Shown here: one piece after another, positions 8,840 through 17,582 of the stretch
How positions within the stretch are numbered: position 1 is the first letter of the stretch
How the letters are laid out: each line of letters starts with the position of its first letter
Source: Bergeyella porcorum
GTDB taxonomy: Bacteria > Bacteroidota > Bacteroidia > Flavobacteriales > Weeksellaceae
Length of the DNA: 64,000 bases
Direction of reading: 5' to 3'
Assembly: GCF_042427575.1 (NCBI RefSeq)
Contig: NZ_JBHMFD010000014.1
Coordinates: 1-64,000 of the forward strand
Notes under the pieces: generated by a model
Told to the model about the DNA's origin: nothing
Database searches by the model: none
Seen by the model: the letters and a program-made list of their open reading frames with translations, nothing else
Program-made: the position numbers and the translations under genes

Positions 8840-8847
8840 CAAAATTA
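8840..8847 (-). promoter_or_regulatory. Promoter -7 element of the ABC-F gene
   Basis: Minus-strand TAATTTTG (TAnnTTTG consensus) lies 20 nt upstream of the chosen ATG and supports the shorter start, since the longer reading frame begins upstream of it. Confidence 0.6.
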
Positions 8848-8918
8848 CGAAAAGAAATTGGGTTTTGGAATGTTCTTATTATTGAATAATTCAAAAATAA
8901 CCGCTTAATAAAAACATT

Positions 8919-9377
8919 ATGAAGATAGAAAAAAATGTCAATATTCTTAATAAAAGAGCAAGATTTGAATACGAATTGTTGGATAAATATGAGGCGGGAA
9001 TTGTGCTTACTGGCACGGAAATCAAGTCGATACGCTTGTCCAAAGCTTCCATTACAGAGAGCTTCTGTGAATTTATAGAAGGGGAATTATATATTATCAA
9101 TATGATGATAGATGAGTATAAATTTGGAACTTTTTATAATCATAAGACGAAAAGGGAACGGAAATTGCTACTACATAGGAGAGAGCTGCAAAAGCTGGGA
9201 CGAAAGCTGAAAGATGCAGGGAATACCATTGTACCACTTAAGCTCTATATTAATGAGAAAGGATTGGCAAAGTTGCAGATTGCTTTGGCAAGAGGGAAGA
9301 AGTTATACGACAAAAGGGAAACGATTAAAGATAGAGAAAATAAGCGAAATCTCGGTAGGCTTCTGAAACAAGGCTAA
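8919..9377 (+). CDS. smpB: SsrA-binding protein SmpB
   Basis: SmpB binds tmRNA and delivers it to stalled ribosomes for trans-translation. The 152-residue protein shows the family sequence throughout: NKRARFEYELLDKYEAGIVL, GTEIKSIRLSKASI, the NPHKxGT-like region (DEYKFGTFYNHKTKRERKLL), IVPLKLYINEKGLAKLQIAL and the basic C-terminal tail KLYDKRETIKDRENKR that enters the mRNA path. It is divergent from the ABC-F gene; both are translation-linked. No tmRNA gene was seen in the window. Confidence 0.97.
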   Translation: MKIEKNVNILNKRARFEYELLDKYEAGIVLTGTEIKSIRLSKASITESFCEFIEGELYIINMMIDEYKFGTFYNHKTKRERKLLLHRRELQKLGRKLKDAGNTIVPLKLYINEKGLAKLQIALARGKKLYDKRETIKDRENKRNLGRLLKQG

Positions 9378-9454
9378 AAAAAAGCGATAAAACTTTGTAT
9401 ATAAAGAAAAAATATATTTAATTTGCATAATCAATTATTTAATCATTAAAATTT

Positions 9455-10936
9455 ATGAAAAATCTAAGATTAGGAATTTCAGTATTGGCACTTGCAGTAG
9501 CCTCTACTGCTTTCGCACAAACGACGTCCAATAAGTGGATGATTGGTGTTGGTGCACACGGAGTAAACCATACTGCTCAAAGAAACAACTTTAGCAACAC
9601 ATGGTCTGTAAGAAACTTCGATAAGCACTTGTTCAACATTAACCAGTATTCTATCACGCCACCATTGTCAAAATTGACAGTAGCGAGAAACATTGGTAAA
9701 GGTTTAGTATTAGATTGGCAAACAACTGTTGGTAACATTGCTAACAAGAGATTTGTAGAAACAGCAGGACAAAAAGAATTCTTCCTACAAACAGGTCTTG
9801 GGGTACAGTTCAAAGCTGCAGGACTTCTTTGGGATGAAGAATCTTGGTTTGATCCTTACTTGAGAGTTGGTGCTAACTACCTAAGACACCAGTATTCTAA
9901 TGTAACTTTCCCTGTTACAGATGAAAACTTAGTAGGAGGAGGTTCTTATGCTGGTTTCTCTGAAAACCAAGCTTACACTCAGAGAAGAGATGATCACTTC
10001 ACAGTATCTACGGGTGCTGGTATCAACTTCTGGTTGACTAACAACTTCGGTCTTGGTGTACAAGGTGATTATGTAACTACACCTACTGATAAATCTAATA
10101 TCGCTAACTTCTGGCAAGCTTCTGCTTCATTGAACTTCAGATTTGGTCAGACAGATAGAGATAAAGATGGTATCTTAGACAAAGATGATGCTTGTCCAGA
10201 TACTCCAGGTTTACCAGAATTCCAAGGTTGTCCTGATACAGATGGAGATGGTGTTCCAGATAAAGATGATACTTGTCCAGAAGTAGCAGGTCCAGTTGAA
10301 AACAACGGATGTCCTTGGCCAGATACAGATGGAGATGGCGTGCTAGATAAAGATGACGCTTGTCCAAGTGTAGCAGGTCCAGCTGAAAACAACGGATGTC
10401 CTTGGCCAGATACAGATGGAGATGGTATCTTAGATAAAGATGATGCTTGTCCGCAAGTTCCAGGTCTTAGAGAGTACAAAGGTTGTCCAAAACCAACTGC
10501 AGTAGCTGTGACAGAAGAATTTAAAGATTTATTGTTCGACTTCAACAAAGCAACAATCCAAGCTGGTTCTACTTATAAATTAGATAAAGCTGCTGAAATC
10601 ATCAAGTCTGCTCCAGCTGAGAACTTCATCGTAGTAGGTTCTACAGATGCTAAAGGTTCCACTGCATACAACTTGAACTTGTCTAGACAAAGAGCTGCTG
10701 CTGTAGTGAAAGCTCTTGAGGCAAGAGGTGTAAATCCAGCTCAATTGAAATCTATCGGTATCGGTTCTCAAGAAGCTACTGTACCTGCAACTGCTTCTGA
10801 TGCTGAAAGACAAGCTGATAGAAAAGTAATCGTAAGAGCTATCTCTGGTGCAGAGTGGGAAACTTACAAAAAGTCTGATCTTCCTTCAACTCCAGTGAAA
10901 AAAGCTGTTAAGAAGACTACTAAAAAAAGAAAATAA
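9455..10936 (+). CDS. ompA: OmpA family outer-membrane protein with TSP type 3 repeats
   Basis: 493 residues. A signal peptide ending AFAQ (residue 22) is followed by an 8-stranded beta-barrel (about 23-230). Four Asp-rich thrombospondin type 3 calcium-binding repeats (DTDGDGVxDKDDxCP pattern, about 232-345) come next, then an OmpA/MotB peptidoglycan-binding domain (LLFDFNKATI at about 358, NLSRQRAAAVVKAL) and a Lys-rich tail (VKKAVKKTTKKRK). It anchors the outer membrane to peptidoglycan; in related pathogens OmpA is a dominant antigen. Codons are strongly biased (many CAA, TCT, GGT), which fits high expression. A strong terminator follows. Confidence 0.93.
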   Translation: MKNLRLGISVLALAVASTAFAQTTSNKWMIGVGAHGVNHTAQRNNFSNTWSVRNFDKHLFNINQYSITPPLSKLTVARNIGKGLVLDWQTTVGNIANKRFVETAGQKEFFLQTGLGVQFKAAGLLWDEESWFDPYLRVGANYLRHQYSNVTFPVTDENLVGGGSYAGFSENQAYTQRRDDHFTVSTGAGINFWLTNNFGLGVQGDYVTTPTDKSNIANFWQASASLNFRFGQTDRDKDGILDKDDACPDTPGLPEFQGCPDTDGDGVPDKDDTCPEVAGPVENNGCPWPDTDGDGVLDKDDACPSVAGPAENNGCPWPDTDGDGILDKDDACPQVPGLREYKGCPKPTAVAVTEEFKDLLFDFNKATIQAGSTYKLDKAAEIIKSAPAENFIVVGSTDAKGSTAYNLNLSRQRAAAVVKALEARGVNPAQLKSIGIGSQEATVPATASDAERQADRKVIVRAISGAEWETYKKSDLPSTPVKKAVKKTTKKRK

Positions 10937-10956
10937 TTGAAATTTTCTAAATATTA

Positions 10957-10986
10957 AACGCTCTCCCTATGGAGGGCGTTTTTTTA
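10957..10986 (+). terminator. Rho-independent terminator of ompA
   Basis: AACGCTCTCC, CTAT loop, GGAGGGCGTT, then a T-run. The stem is near-perfect, 21 nt after the stop. Confidence 0.9.
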
Positions 10987-11001
10987 TTCTTTAAAATTTA
11001 T

Positions 11002-11009
11002 TACTTTTG
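11002..11009 (+). promoter_or_regulatory. Promoter -7 element of yebC
   Basis: TACTTTTG fits TAnnTTTG and lies 29 nt upstream of the ATG, directly after the ompA terminator. Confidence 0.65.
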
Positions 11010-11038
11010 CACAAAATTGATAAGATAAAAATACTGAA

Positions 11039-11779
11039 ATGGGACGCGCATTTGAATATAGAAAAGCATCTAAAATGGCTCGCTGGGATAAGATGGCCAA
11101 AACATTCTCTAAAATAGGAAAAGATATAGCCTTAGCTGTAAAAGCAGGAGGTCCAGACCCGGATTCTAACCCCGCTCTACGCCGTTGTATCCAAAATGCT
11201 AAGGGGGCTAATATGCCCAAAGATAATGTGGAAAGAGCGATTAAAAAAGCAAGTGGTGCAGATGCAGAAAACTATGAGGAGGTAACTTATGAAGGCTATG
11301 GACAGGGAGGTGTCGCTTTTTTTGTGGAATGTACCACCAATAACCCTACCAGAACTGTTGCTAATGTAAGAGCGGTTTTTAATAAATTTGATGGTAATCT
11401 TGGTAAAAATGGTGAATTGGCTTTTATCTTCGATAGGAAAGGTATTTTCAGTATCGAAAAAGCTAAGATTACAATGCCTTGGGATGATTTTGAAATGGAG
11501 ATGATAGACGGTGGAGCAGAAGAGATTGATAGTGATGATGAAGAGGTAATGGTAACCACGGCTTTCGAAGATTTTGGTTCTTTATCGCATAAATTAGATG
11601 AGTTGGGAATAGAAGCTAAGAGTGCAGAGCTTCAAAGAATTCCTAATAATACCAAAGAGGTGAATGAAGAACAGTTCAAAGCCAATATGAAAATGCTAGA
11701 ACGATTTGAGGAAGATGATGATGTACAGAATGTTTATCACAATATGGAGATTACAGATGAGCTTATGGCAACGTTATAA
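11039..11779 (+). CDS. YebC/PmpR family protein
   Basis: 246 residues, full length for the family. Diagnostic motifs: MGRAFEYRKASKMARWDKMA at the N-terminus, GGPDPDSNPALRRCIQNAK, NMPKDNVERAIKKA, the EEVTYEGYGQGGVA motif and NPTRTVANVR. Members act as DNA-binding regulators and, in recent work on YebC/YeeI, as factors relieving ribosome stalling at prolines; I cannot choose between these. It is monocistronic, bounded by terminators. Confidence 0.93.
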   Translation: MGRAFEYRKASKMARWDKMAKTFSKIGKDIALAVKAGGPDPDSNPALRRCIQNAKGANMPKDNVERAIKKASGADAENYEEVTYEGYGQGGVAFFVECTTNNPTRTVANVRAVFNKFDGNLGKNGELAFIFDRKGIFSIEKAKITMPWDDFEMEMIDGGAEEIDSDDEEVMVTTAFEDFGSLSHKLDELGIEAKSAELQRIPNNTKEVNEEQFKANMKMLERFEEDDDVQNVYHNMEITDELMATL

Positions 11780-11790
11780 AAAATAACTAA

Positions 11791-11830
11791 ACTAAAACTA
11801 CTTCTAAAAGAGGTAGTTTTAGTTTTTTTT
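11791..11830. terminator. Bidirectional terminator between yebC and a GNAT gene
   Basis: A perfect 11-bp stem (ACTAAAACTAC / GTAGTTTTAGT) with an 11-nt loop is flanked by a T-run on the plus strand and an A-run on the other side. It serves two convergent genes. Confidence 0.88.
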
Positions 11831-11841
11831 TGTTTTTAAAA

Positions 11842-12159
11842 CTAGATGTCTTTTAGAGAATATACATCCTCTATTCCTTCCATTCTATTCATTACAGAGC
11901 GGGCGTAGGAACAATGTGGCGTAACTTTCCAATGGTTTTCTCGGGCAAATGATATCGCTTGTTTTACCAATTGTTTTCCAATACCATTGCCCTCAAATTT
12001 TGAGTGAACCAAAACATAAGAGATTATAAAATTATGATCATTAGGAAAAATAGTATAGGTAAGCCTTCCCATTTCCTCGCTATCATTATGTATGGAGATA
12101 AAACCTCCGTTTCCAGATTGATTATTTTCAAATGTCATCTCATTAAATTTTATGGACAT
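11842..12159 (-). CDS. Short GNAT-like N-acetyltransferase (PF14542 type)
   Basis: 105 residues. It matches the small GCN5-related group: central GRLTYTIFPNDHNFIISYVLV, then the acetyl-CoA loop SKFEGNGIGKQLVKQAISFA, and the conserved CSYARSVMNR near the C-terminus. The substrate is unknown; such proteins are often orphan. It faces away from the metX riboswitch region. Confidence 0.8.
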   Translation of the reverse strand: MSIKFNEMTFENNQSGNGGFISIHNDSEEMGRLTYTIFPNDHNFIISYVLVHSKFEGNGIGKQLVKQAISFARENHWKVTPHCSYARSVMNRMEGIEDVYSLKDI

Positions 12160-12242
12160 AAAGATAATTAAATTTTAGGAGCATTCAAAATGAAAATAAG
12201 TTTACAAAGAAAATATTTTCTAAAACATCTCAAAAAAATTAT

Positions 12243-12250
12243 TACCTTTG
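12243..12250 (+). promoter_or_regulatory. Promoter -7 element of the metX operon
   Basis: TACCTTTG fits TAnnTTTG. It is 34 nt upstream of the first riboswitch helix, so the riboswitch would lie wholly within the leader. Confidence 0.65.
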
Positions 12251-12284
12251 TCACTAGAATTAGTTCATTCATATTTTTGAAAAT

Positions 12285-12383
12285 GTTATCAAGAAAGGTG
12301 GAGAGATTAGACTCTGTGAAGCCTTAGCAACCCTTGCATCGCAAGAAGGTGCTAAATTCTATCTCGTTTTTGAGGAAGATAAC
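12285..12383 (+). promoter_or_regulatory. SAM-I (S-box) riboswitch
   Basis: The leader carries the S-box core: ATCAAGAAAGGTGGAGAGAT, then GAAGCCTTAGCAACC, then GAAGGTGCTAAATTCT. It is closed by helix P1 (GTTATC at 12285-12290 with GATAAC at 12378-12383). Immediately after P1, GGTTATC could pair with the 3' strand of P1, offering an alternative fold. The known ligand is S-adenosylmethionine, which should repress the downstream metX operon. No strong terminator follows, so control of translation or of Rho access seems likelier than intrinsic termination. Confidence 0.93.
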
Positions 12384-12439
12384 GGTTATCATTTCTACTT
12401 TCATAGGTGGCATTTTCAATTTTAAATAAAATATAAAAA

Positions 12440-13390
12440 TTGGAAAATACGCTACACAACATTACGATAAAAGATTTTAAAACGCAATCAGGCAAGGAAT
12501 ATGATATTCCTTTGAGTTATCAAGTATTTGGACAGCCTCTGCACACTGCCCCTGTGGTGATGGTGAATCACGCCCTTACAGGAAACTCTGATGTGGCAGG
12601 CGAAAAAGGCTGGTGGAATACCCTTGTAGGTAATGAAAAACCCGTGGATACCCAGAGATTTACGGTTATCGCTTTTAATGTTCCAGGGAATGGCTATGAC
12701 GATTTTTTTATTGAAAATTATCAGGATTTTTCCGCTTTTGATATTGCTAAACTATTCCTTTTAGGTTTGGAATATTTGAAAATTACAAAACTCAAAGCCC
12801 TCATTGGAGGCTCTGTAGGAGGCTCTATCGCTTGGGAAATGTTAGCTCAAAAACCTGATTTAGCAGAACAATTTATCCCTGTGGCTACGGATTTTAAAAC
12901 GACCGATTGGCTACATTCCCAATGTTTGATACAGAAATTTTTATTGGAAAGCGAAACCGAACCTCTACAAAAAGCCCGTATCCACGCGATGCTTTGCTAC
13001 CGAACGCCAGATTCTCTCAATCTAAGATTTAAGCGAGAAACAGATGCCGAAAAAGGAATTTTAAAATCCCACGATTGGCTCAATTATCACGGAAGAGCTT
13101 TAAACGAAAGATTTAGTTTAAAAGCTTATAAATTGATGAATCATTTGCTGATGACCATCAATGTAGAGGAAAGTAAACTTCCTGAAATTACAGCGGATAT
13201 TCATCTGATTTCGGTGGATTCGGATTTGTTTTTTCCTGCTTTTGAAATTAAAAATAGTTTTGAAATTTTAAAACAGAAGAAATCCAATGTTTTCTATCAC
13301 GAGATAAAATCTATCCACGGGCACGATGCTTTCCTAATGGAATATGAGCAATTGGATGAAATGATTAAATCTATTTTTATAATAGGCTAA
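12440..13390 (+). CDS. metX: Homoserine O-acetyltransferase (MetX-like)
   Basis: 316 residues with an alpha/beta hydrolase fold. It acylates homoserine, the first committed step of methionine synthesis. Seen: MVNHALTGNSDVAG (oxyanion region), FNVPGNGYDDFF, the nucleophile elbow GGSVGGS with Ser125, the acid region (SVDSDLFFP) and the catalytic His in IHGHDAFL. The length is typical of the short Bacteroidota MetX. Acetyl versus succinyl specificity cannot be decided from sequence by eye. The start is TTG at 12440, which gives ENTLHNITIKDFKTQSGKE; a later ATG would truncate the first strand. A SAM-I riboswitch lies upstream and supports the methionine role. Confidence 0.93.
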   Translation: MENTLHNITIKDFKTQSGKEYDIPLSYQVFGQPLHTAPVVMVNHALTGNSDVAGEKGWWNTLVGNEKPVDTQRFTVIAFNVPGNGYDDFFIENYQDFSAFDIAKLFLLGLEYLKITKLKALIGGSVGGSIAWEMLAQKPDLAEQFIPVATDFKTTDWLHSQCLIQKFLLESETEPLQKARIHAMLCYRTPDSLNLRFKRETDAEKGILKSHDWLNYHGRALNERFSLKAYKLMNHLLMTINVEESKLPEITADIHLISVDSDLFFPAFEIKNSFEILKQKKSNVFYHEIKSIHGHDAFLMEYEQLDEMIKSIFIIG

Positions 13391-13391
13391 A

Positions 13392-14147
13392 ATGGAAAAG
13401 AATATCTTAATAAAAAAAATATTTTCTTCTATCAATAATGAGGTTGATAAAATGATTAATATTATAATGAATAAATCAACGAGTGTTTTTGATCAATTTA
13501 TTCTGAATGGAATAGCAGTAACTACTTTTTGTTACTCATTCACTTATACATATTTTGATTTTTTTGGGGTTAACTATTTAGGAACTTCTGATTATTCTGA
13601 TGTCTACAGATTTACATTGGGAAATTTGAGTGTATTCTTTTTAATATTATCATTGGCTTTGTTCTTGTTCCTGATATTGGTAGTGATGTGTCTTGTCAAA
13701 TACAGAAAAAATCGACGAGATAAAAATATATCAACATTATTATCATTATCCGTTTTTATAATTTTTATCGCTTCGTTTATCTTAAGTTATTCAGGAAGTT
13801 TTTATGATGTTTTATTATTTTTAATCGCAATATTTTTTTTTGGATTTATGTTAATCGTATTACTGAATCAGAATAATTACTATTTTTTACTTTTTTTATT
13901 TAGTATATGTACTAGCTTTTTACTTGGTGGAAAATTAGGAAATGTGTTTGCGAAGGATGCGATTAAATTTGGAAATAATTATGATATACTACTAAATAAA
14001 AAGAGTATTTTGAATGAGCATCAAATGTATATAGGAGAAAATAGCGAAGCTTTGTTTATCTATGACAAACAAAATAAAGAGACTGACTTAATTCGTAAGT
14101 CAGATAATATTACAATTAAGATTAAGAAACAAAATAGCAATAATTAA
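13392..14147 (+). CDS. Hypothetical multi-pass membrane protein in the met operon
   Basis: 251 residues, not recognised. About five hydrophobic segments are visible (about 38-56, 79-103, 114-133, 138-158 and 163-180), followed by a soluble C-terminal ~65 residues rich in Lys, Asn and Asp. The ATG is 1 nt after the metX stop, so translation is probably coupled. Base composition is distinctly more AT-rich than the flanking met genes, with many AAT/TTT/ATA codons, which suggests a later insertion. A transport or sensing role in the methionine operon would be speculation. Confidence 0.6.
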   Translation: MEKNILIKKIFSSINNEVDKMINIIMNKSTSVFDQFILNGIAVTTFCYSFTYTYFDFFGVNYLGTSDYSDVYRFTLGNLSVFFLILSLALFLFLILVVMCLVKYRKNRRDKNISTLLSLSVFIIFIASFILSYSGSFYDVLLFLIAIFFFGFMLIVLLNQNNYYFLLFLFSICTSFLLGGKLGNVFAKDAIKFGNNYDILLNKKSILNEHQMYIGENSEALFIYDKQNKETDLIRKSDNITIKIKKQNSNN

Positions 14148-14179
14148 ATCTACTACGATATCATAAACAAAGAATTATT

Positions 14180-15721
14180 ATGACAGACAACAATACAATA
14201 ACCATCTACCCAAGCAAAGCCATTGTCAACTTTGAGGGTAAAGACTTTTTAGGACAAATCGGGATAGATTTTCGTATTTTCAATGCGTTGCAAAATGCAG
14301 GCATCAGCGTTGGGGTAATTTCTCAGCAGGCAATAGAAAACGGAATTTCGGTGCTGGTAGATGAGCATCAGGCGGAGAATGCAGTAGAGTGCCTAAAGGA
14401 AGAGTTCCGAAATGAAATTCAAAACGGCATTGTAAGTCAAATTTACAGTATCGACCAACTTTCAGTCATCGGTTTGGTAACGGATAATTTTAATAAAATC
14501 CTTTCAGAGCTTCAGCGTAATAAGATTTTCCCATTGTTGCTCAATCAAGTGGCATCTGCAGGGCGGGTAAACTTGGTGGTGGCAGCCAATCAAACCGATA
14601 AAACTAAAAATATCATTGAGGCTGAAATCTATGGTAAACCGAAAACCGTTCATTTGGCACTCATAGGGCACGGCAATGTGGGCGGTACTTTGGTAGAGCA
14701 GATTTTGGACTCGGCACACGATATTTTACAACGGAAAAGAATTGATTTAAAAATCATTGCCATTGCCAACTCTAAAACCATTGTTTTTAACAAAGGTGGC
14801 TTTGGAAGCGATTGGAGACAAAAAGTGCGTTTCAGTAATATGCAAAATACATTGGAAGATTTGTATCAGTTTGCAAAGGAAAATCAGTTTGAAAACCTCA
14901 TCGTGGTAGATAATACGGCGAGCAAAGATTTTGTAAAACACTATCCAGAGCTTGTAGAGCAAGGCTTTGATATTGTGTCTTCTAATAAGATTTTCAATAC
15001 TTTACCAATTGCTGATTATAGAAATCTTAGGAAAGTTTTAGAAAAAAATAAAAAGAAATACCTCTACGAAACCAATGTAGGAGCGGGACTTCCACTGATT
15101 GATACCATCAAACTATTACATCTTTCGGGGGAAAATATTACAAGGATTAAAGGCGTATTTTCAGGGTCGTTGAGCTATATTTTTAATAATTTTTCGGTGA
15201 GGGACGATAAGTTTTCTACCATCATCAGAGAGGCGATGGATAAAGGCTTTACCGAACCAGACCCACGCGAAGATTTGAGTGGAAACGATGTGGCTAGAAA
15301 ATTATTAATTTTAGCAAGAGAACTAGATTTAATTAACGAATTTGAAGATATTAACATTCAAAATCTGATTCCTGAAAATCTTTTATCTATTTCAAAAGAG
15401 GAATTTCTTGCAAGATTAGAAGAGCTTGACTCTGAGTACGAAAAAGTGAAACAAGGTCAAAACGAAGGCTATGTATTGCGATATGTAGGCGACCTTCACG
15501 GGGATTTGAGCCAAGATAAAGGGGTTTTGGATGTGAAATTGGTTTCCGTTCCAGCTCATTCTGCATTGGGACAACTCAAAGGTTCAGATTCTATTTTTGA
15601 AATCTATACCGAGAGTTATGGCGAAAATCCTATCGTGATTATGGGAGCGGGGGCAGGTGCAGCCGTTACAGCACGAGGAGTTTTCGGAGATATTTTGAGA
15701 TTGACAGAAGTAGGGAAATAA
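14180..15721 (+). CDS. Homoserine dehydrogenase with N-terminal ACT-type regulatory region
   Basis: 513 residues. Residues 1-150 look like the paired ACT domains of aspartokinase (IDFRIFNALQNAGISVGVIS, then QLSVIGLVTDNFNKILSELQ). They are followed by an NAD(P)-binding homoserine dehydrogenase (GHGNVGG at 163-169) and the catalytic domain (ETNVGAGLPLIDTIK, FSGSLSYIFN, DPREDLSGNDVARKLLILAR). It reduces aspartate semialdehyde to homoserine, the substrate of MetX. No aspartokinase catalytic domain is present, so it resembles ThrA/MetL without the kinase. The retained ACT part implies allosteric control; the effector is unknown. It sits downstream of the SAM riboswitch with metX. Confidence 0.9.
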   Translation: MTDNNTITIYPSKAIVNFEGKDFLGQIGIDFRIFNALQNAGISVGVISQQAIENGISVLVDEHQAENAVECLKEEFRNEIQNGIVSQIYSIDQLSVIGLVTDNFNKILSELQRNKIFPLLLNQVASAGRVNLVVAANQTDKTKNIIEAEIYGKPKTVHLALIGHGNVGGTLVEQILDSAHDILQRKRIDLKIIAIANSKTIVFNKGGFGSDWRQKVRFSNMQNTLEDLYQFAKENQFENLIVVDNTASKDFVKHYPELVEQGFDIVSSNKIFNTLPIADYRNLRKVLEKNKKKYLYETNVGAGLPLIDTIKLLHLSGENITRIKGVFSGSLSYIFNNFSVRDDKFSTIIREAMDKGFTEPDPREDLSGNDVARKLLILARELDLINEFEDINIQNLIPENLLSISKEEFLARLEELDSEYEKVKQGQNEGYVLRYVGDLHGDLSQDKGVLDVKLVSVPAHSALGQLKGSDSIFEIYTESYGENPIVIMGAGAGAAVTARGVFGDILRLTEVGK

Positions 15722-15740
15722 AAATCTAAATAAAAAAATA

Positions 15741-16070
15741 ATGAATTGGATCATCCTCATCGTTGCAGGGCTTTTTGAAGTAGGATTTACCTTTTGCTTG
15801 GGCAAAGCCAAAGAAAGCACAGGTAGTGAAATGTATGCGTGGTACGCGGGATTTTTAATTTCCTTAACGCTAAGTATGTCCCTACTGATGAAAGCCACGC
15901 AAGCATTACCTTTAGGAACCGCTTACGCCGTTTGGACAGGGATTGGAGCGGTGGGTACGGTCTTGGTAGGGATTTTTATTTTTAAAGAGCCTATTTCTTT
16001 TTGGAGAATATTTTTCATCTTCACGCTCATCAGCTCTATTGTCGGATTGAAATTTGTATCATCACATTAA
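15741..16070 (+). CDS. SMR family transporter, Gdx/SugE type
   Basis: 109 residues, four transmembrane helices, typical small multidrug resistance length. MNWIILIVAGLFEVGFTFCL has the essential Glu of helix 1, and LGTAYAVWTGIGAVGTVLVG is the family signature. The WTGIGAVG and FEV context favour the guanidinium exporter (Gdx, formerly SugE) subgroup rather than EmrE. No guanidine riboswitch was seen upstream. It starts 19 nt after the homoserine dehydrogenase stop and probably rides the same transcript. Confidence 0.85.
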   Translation: MNWIILIVAGLFEVGFTFCLGKAKESTGSEMYAWYAGFLISLTLSMSLLMKATQALPLGTAYAVWTGIGAVGTVLVGIFIFKEPISFWRIFFIFTLISSIVGLKFVSSH

Positions 16071-16111
16071 AGAAAGAAAAAACATTGCGTCTATAAACGG
16101 CATTAGATATT

Positions 16112-16178
16112 GGTTATCATTACTCTAATGTTTCCTTTGGGAGAGAAAAGTCCATTGGACAAGCTACAGATGATAACC
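16112..16178. other. Inverted repeat with possible small RNA fold
   Basis: GGTTATCAT (16112-16120) and ATGATAACC (16170-16178) are perfect inverted repeats around 49 nt that hold two smaller potential helices (CTCT/AGAG and GTCC/GGAC). The layout resembles a small three-way junction upstream of the hydrolase gene. I could not match it to a known riboswitch. Confidence 0.35.
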
Positions 16179-16197
16179 TCAAAAATAAATTTAAAAT

Positions 16198-17493
16198 ATG
16201 AATACAGTAACAAACAGAAAAAGAAGCGTTTTGACTCTTATCATAACACTGATAATGAGTGCATTGACATTTGCCAATACTCCCAATGCCAAAAAAGCCA
16301 CAGCTATCACACAGGTCTATGGCGACGGAGTGAGAATGATAGCCGTAGCCTTGGAGTATCCGAAAGAAGTTTCGGGAAGTGATTTTGCGACGACCGACTT
16401 TACGGTTGAGGGGCGTACCATTACGGGCGTTTTTGCAAGCCATTCGGTAAGCCTTACGGATAAGGCAGACAAGGGGAAATTCCTCATTGTGCAACTTTCA
16501 CCGGACGAAGCCAATATCTCGTTGGCTTACAAAATGAAAATGTCCAACGCCACCACAAGTACAACACCCAAAAAAGGAGGTAAAAAATGGGTGGCTGGCG
16601 ACAAATTGTCTGAAAATCTGGCTTACAAAGATGCCCAAGCAACCATAAAACAAAAGAGCGGAACAGCCATCACCACAACAGCAGTGAAAAATCTGGTTGT
16701 AGATGATTTCCAACAGCTTACTTTCAAAGACCCACAGACCAACAAAACTTTGCGATACAACCTTTTTGTACCGAAAAATCAAGGAAAAGAACCCTTGCCG
16801 TTAGTTTTGTTTATGCACGATGCCGGCGTAACGAGCGAGTACCACCGAGCGACATTGTTTCAAGGGTTGGGAGCTGTTGTATGGGCGAGTCCAGAAGAAC
16901 AGGCAAAACGCCCTTGCATCGTTTTAGCCCCTCAGTTTGACGAAATTATCGTTGATGACAACGCACAAACCTCTCCGATGATGGAAACCACCATTCATTT
17001 GATTGAAAACCTCTCAAAACAGTACAATATCGACCAAAATCGTATCTATACCACAGGACAGTCGGGCGGTTGTATGATGTCTATTGCGATGAATATCAAA
17101 TATCCAGACCTTTTCGCTGCGGCGTACCTTGTGGCGGGGCAATGGAATCCCGATTTGGTTGCTCCGATTGCCAAGAAAAAGCTATGGATAATGGTTTCGG
17201 TAGATGATTTGGGAGCTTTCCCGGGAGAAAATGCCATTACCAAACGATTGGAAAAAGAGGGAGCGAAAATAAGCCGTGCGTGGTGGAATGCTACTTGGAA
17301 TACCAACGAATATCGCTTTGCTTACGACAAAATCGTTGCCGAAAACAATCCGATAAAATACACAGTCTTTGAAAAAGGAACCGTATTCCTCCCCGGAGCC
17401 GACACCGCCGGAGCAAGCGGACACCGAAATACTTGGCGAGTGGCGTACAGCATCGAACCTATCAGAGAATGGCTCTTCGAGCAGAGAAAATAA
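16198..17493 (+). CDS. Secreted alpha/beta hydrolase (esterase/prolyl-oligopeptidase-like)
   Basis: 431 residues. A signal peptide (about 1-27, ending TFANT) precedes an N-terminal beta-rich domain (about 30-150) with the look of an Ig-like esterase N domain. The catalytic domain has LPLVLFMHDAG (oxyanion region), the nucleophile elbow GQSGG with Ser289, a candidate acid in VDDLGAFPG and a candidate His in GHRNTW. It resembles predicted peptidases/PHB-depolymerase-like esterases; the substrate is unknown. The gene is visibly more GC-rich than its neighbours and is paired with a second hydrolase downstream, which suggests joint acquisition. Confidence 0.75.
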   Translation: MNTVTNRKRSVLTLIITLIMSALTFANTPNAKKATAITQVYGDGVRMIAVALEYPKEVSGSDFATTDFTVEGRTITGVFASHSVSLTDKADKGKFLIVQLSPDEANISLAYKMKMSNATTSTTPKKGGKKWVAGDKLSENLAYKDAQATIKQKSGTAITTTAVKNLVVDDFQQLTFKDPQTNKTLRYNLFVPKNQGKEPLPLVLFMHDAGVTSEYHRATLFQGLGAVVWASPEEQAKRPCIVLAPQFDEIIVDDNAQTSPMMETTIHLIENLSKQYNIDQNRIYTTGQSGGCMMSIAMNIKYPDLFAAAYLVAGQWNPDLVAPIAKKKLWIMVSVDDLGAFPGENAITKRLEKEGAKISRAWWNATWNTNEYRFAYDKIVAENNPIKYTVFEKGTVFLPGADTAGASGHRNTWRVAYSIEPIREWLFEQRK

Positions 17494-17582
17494 CCAATTT
17501 GCCAATCGTAATTTAGGCTTTTAGCCGTAAAAAGCTATTGCTTATTCAAGAATTATACATAAATAAAAGTATTTCAACAGAT

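Noticed and set aside
12183..12439. A cobalamin riboswitch near the met genes
   Set aside because: The 12285-12383 structure matches the S-box, and the leader upstream of metH (30601-30681) is too short for a B12 riboswitch.
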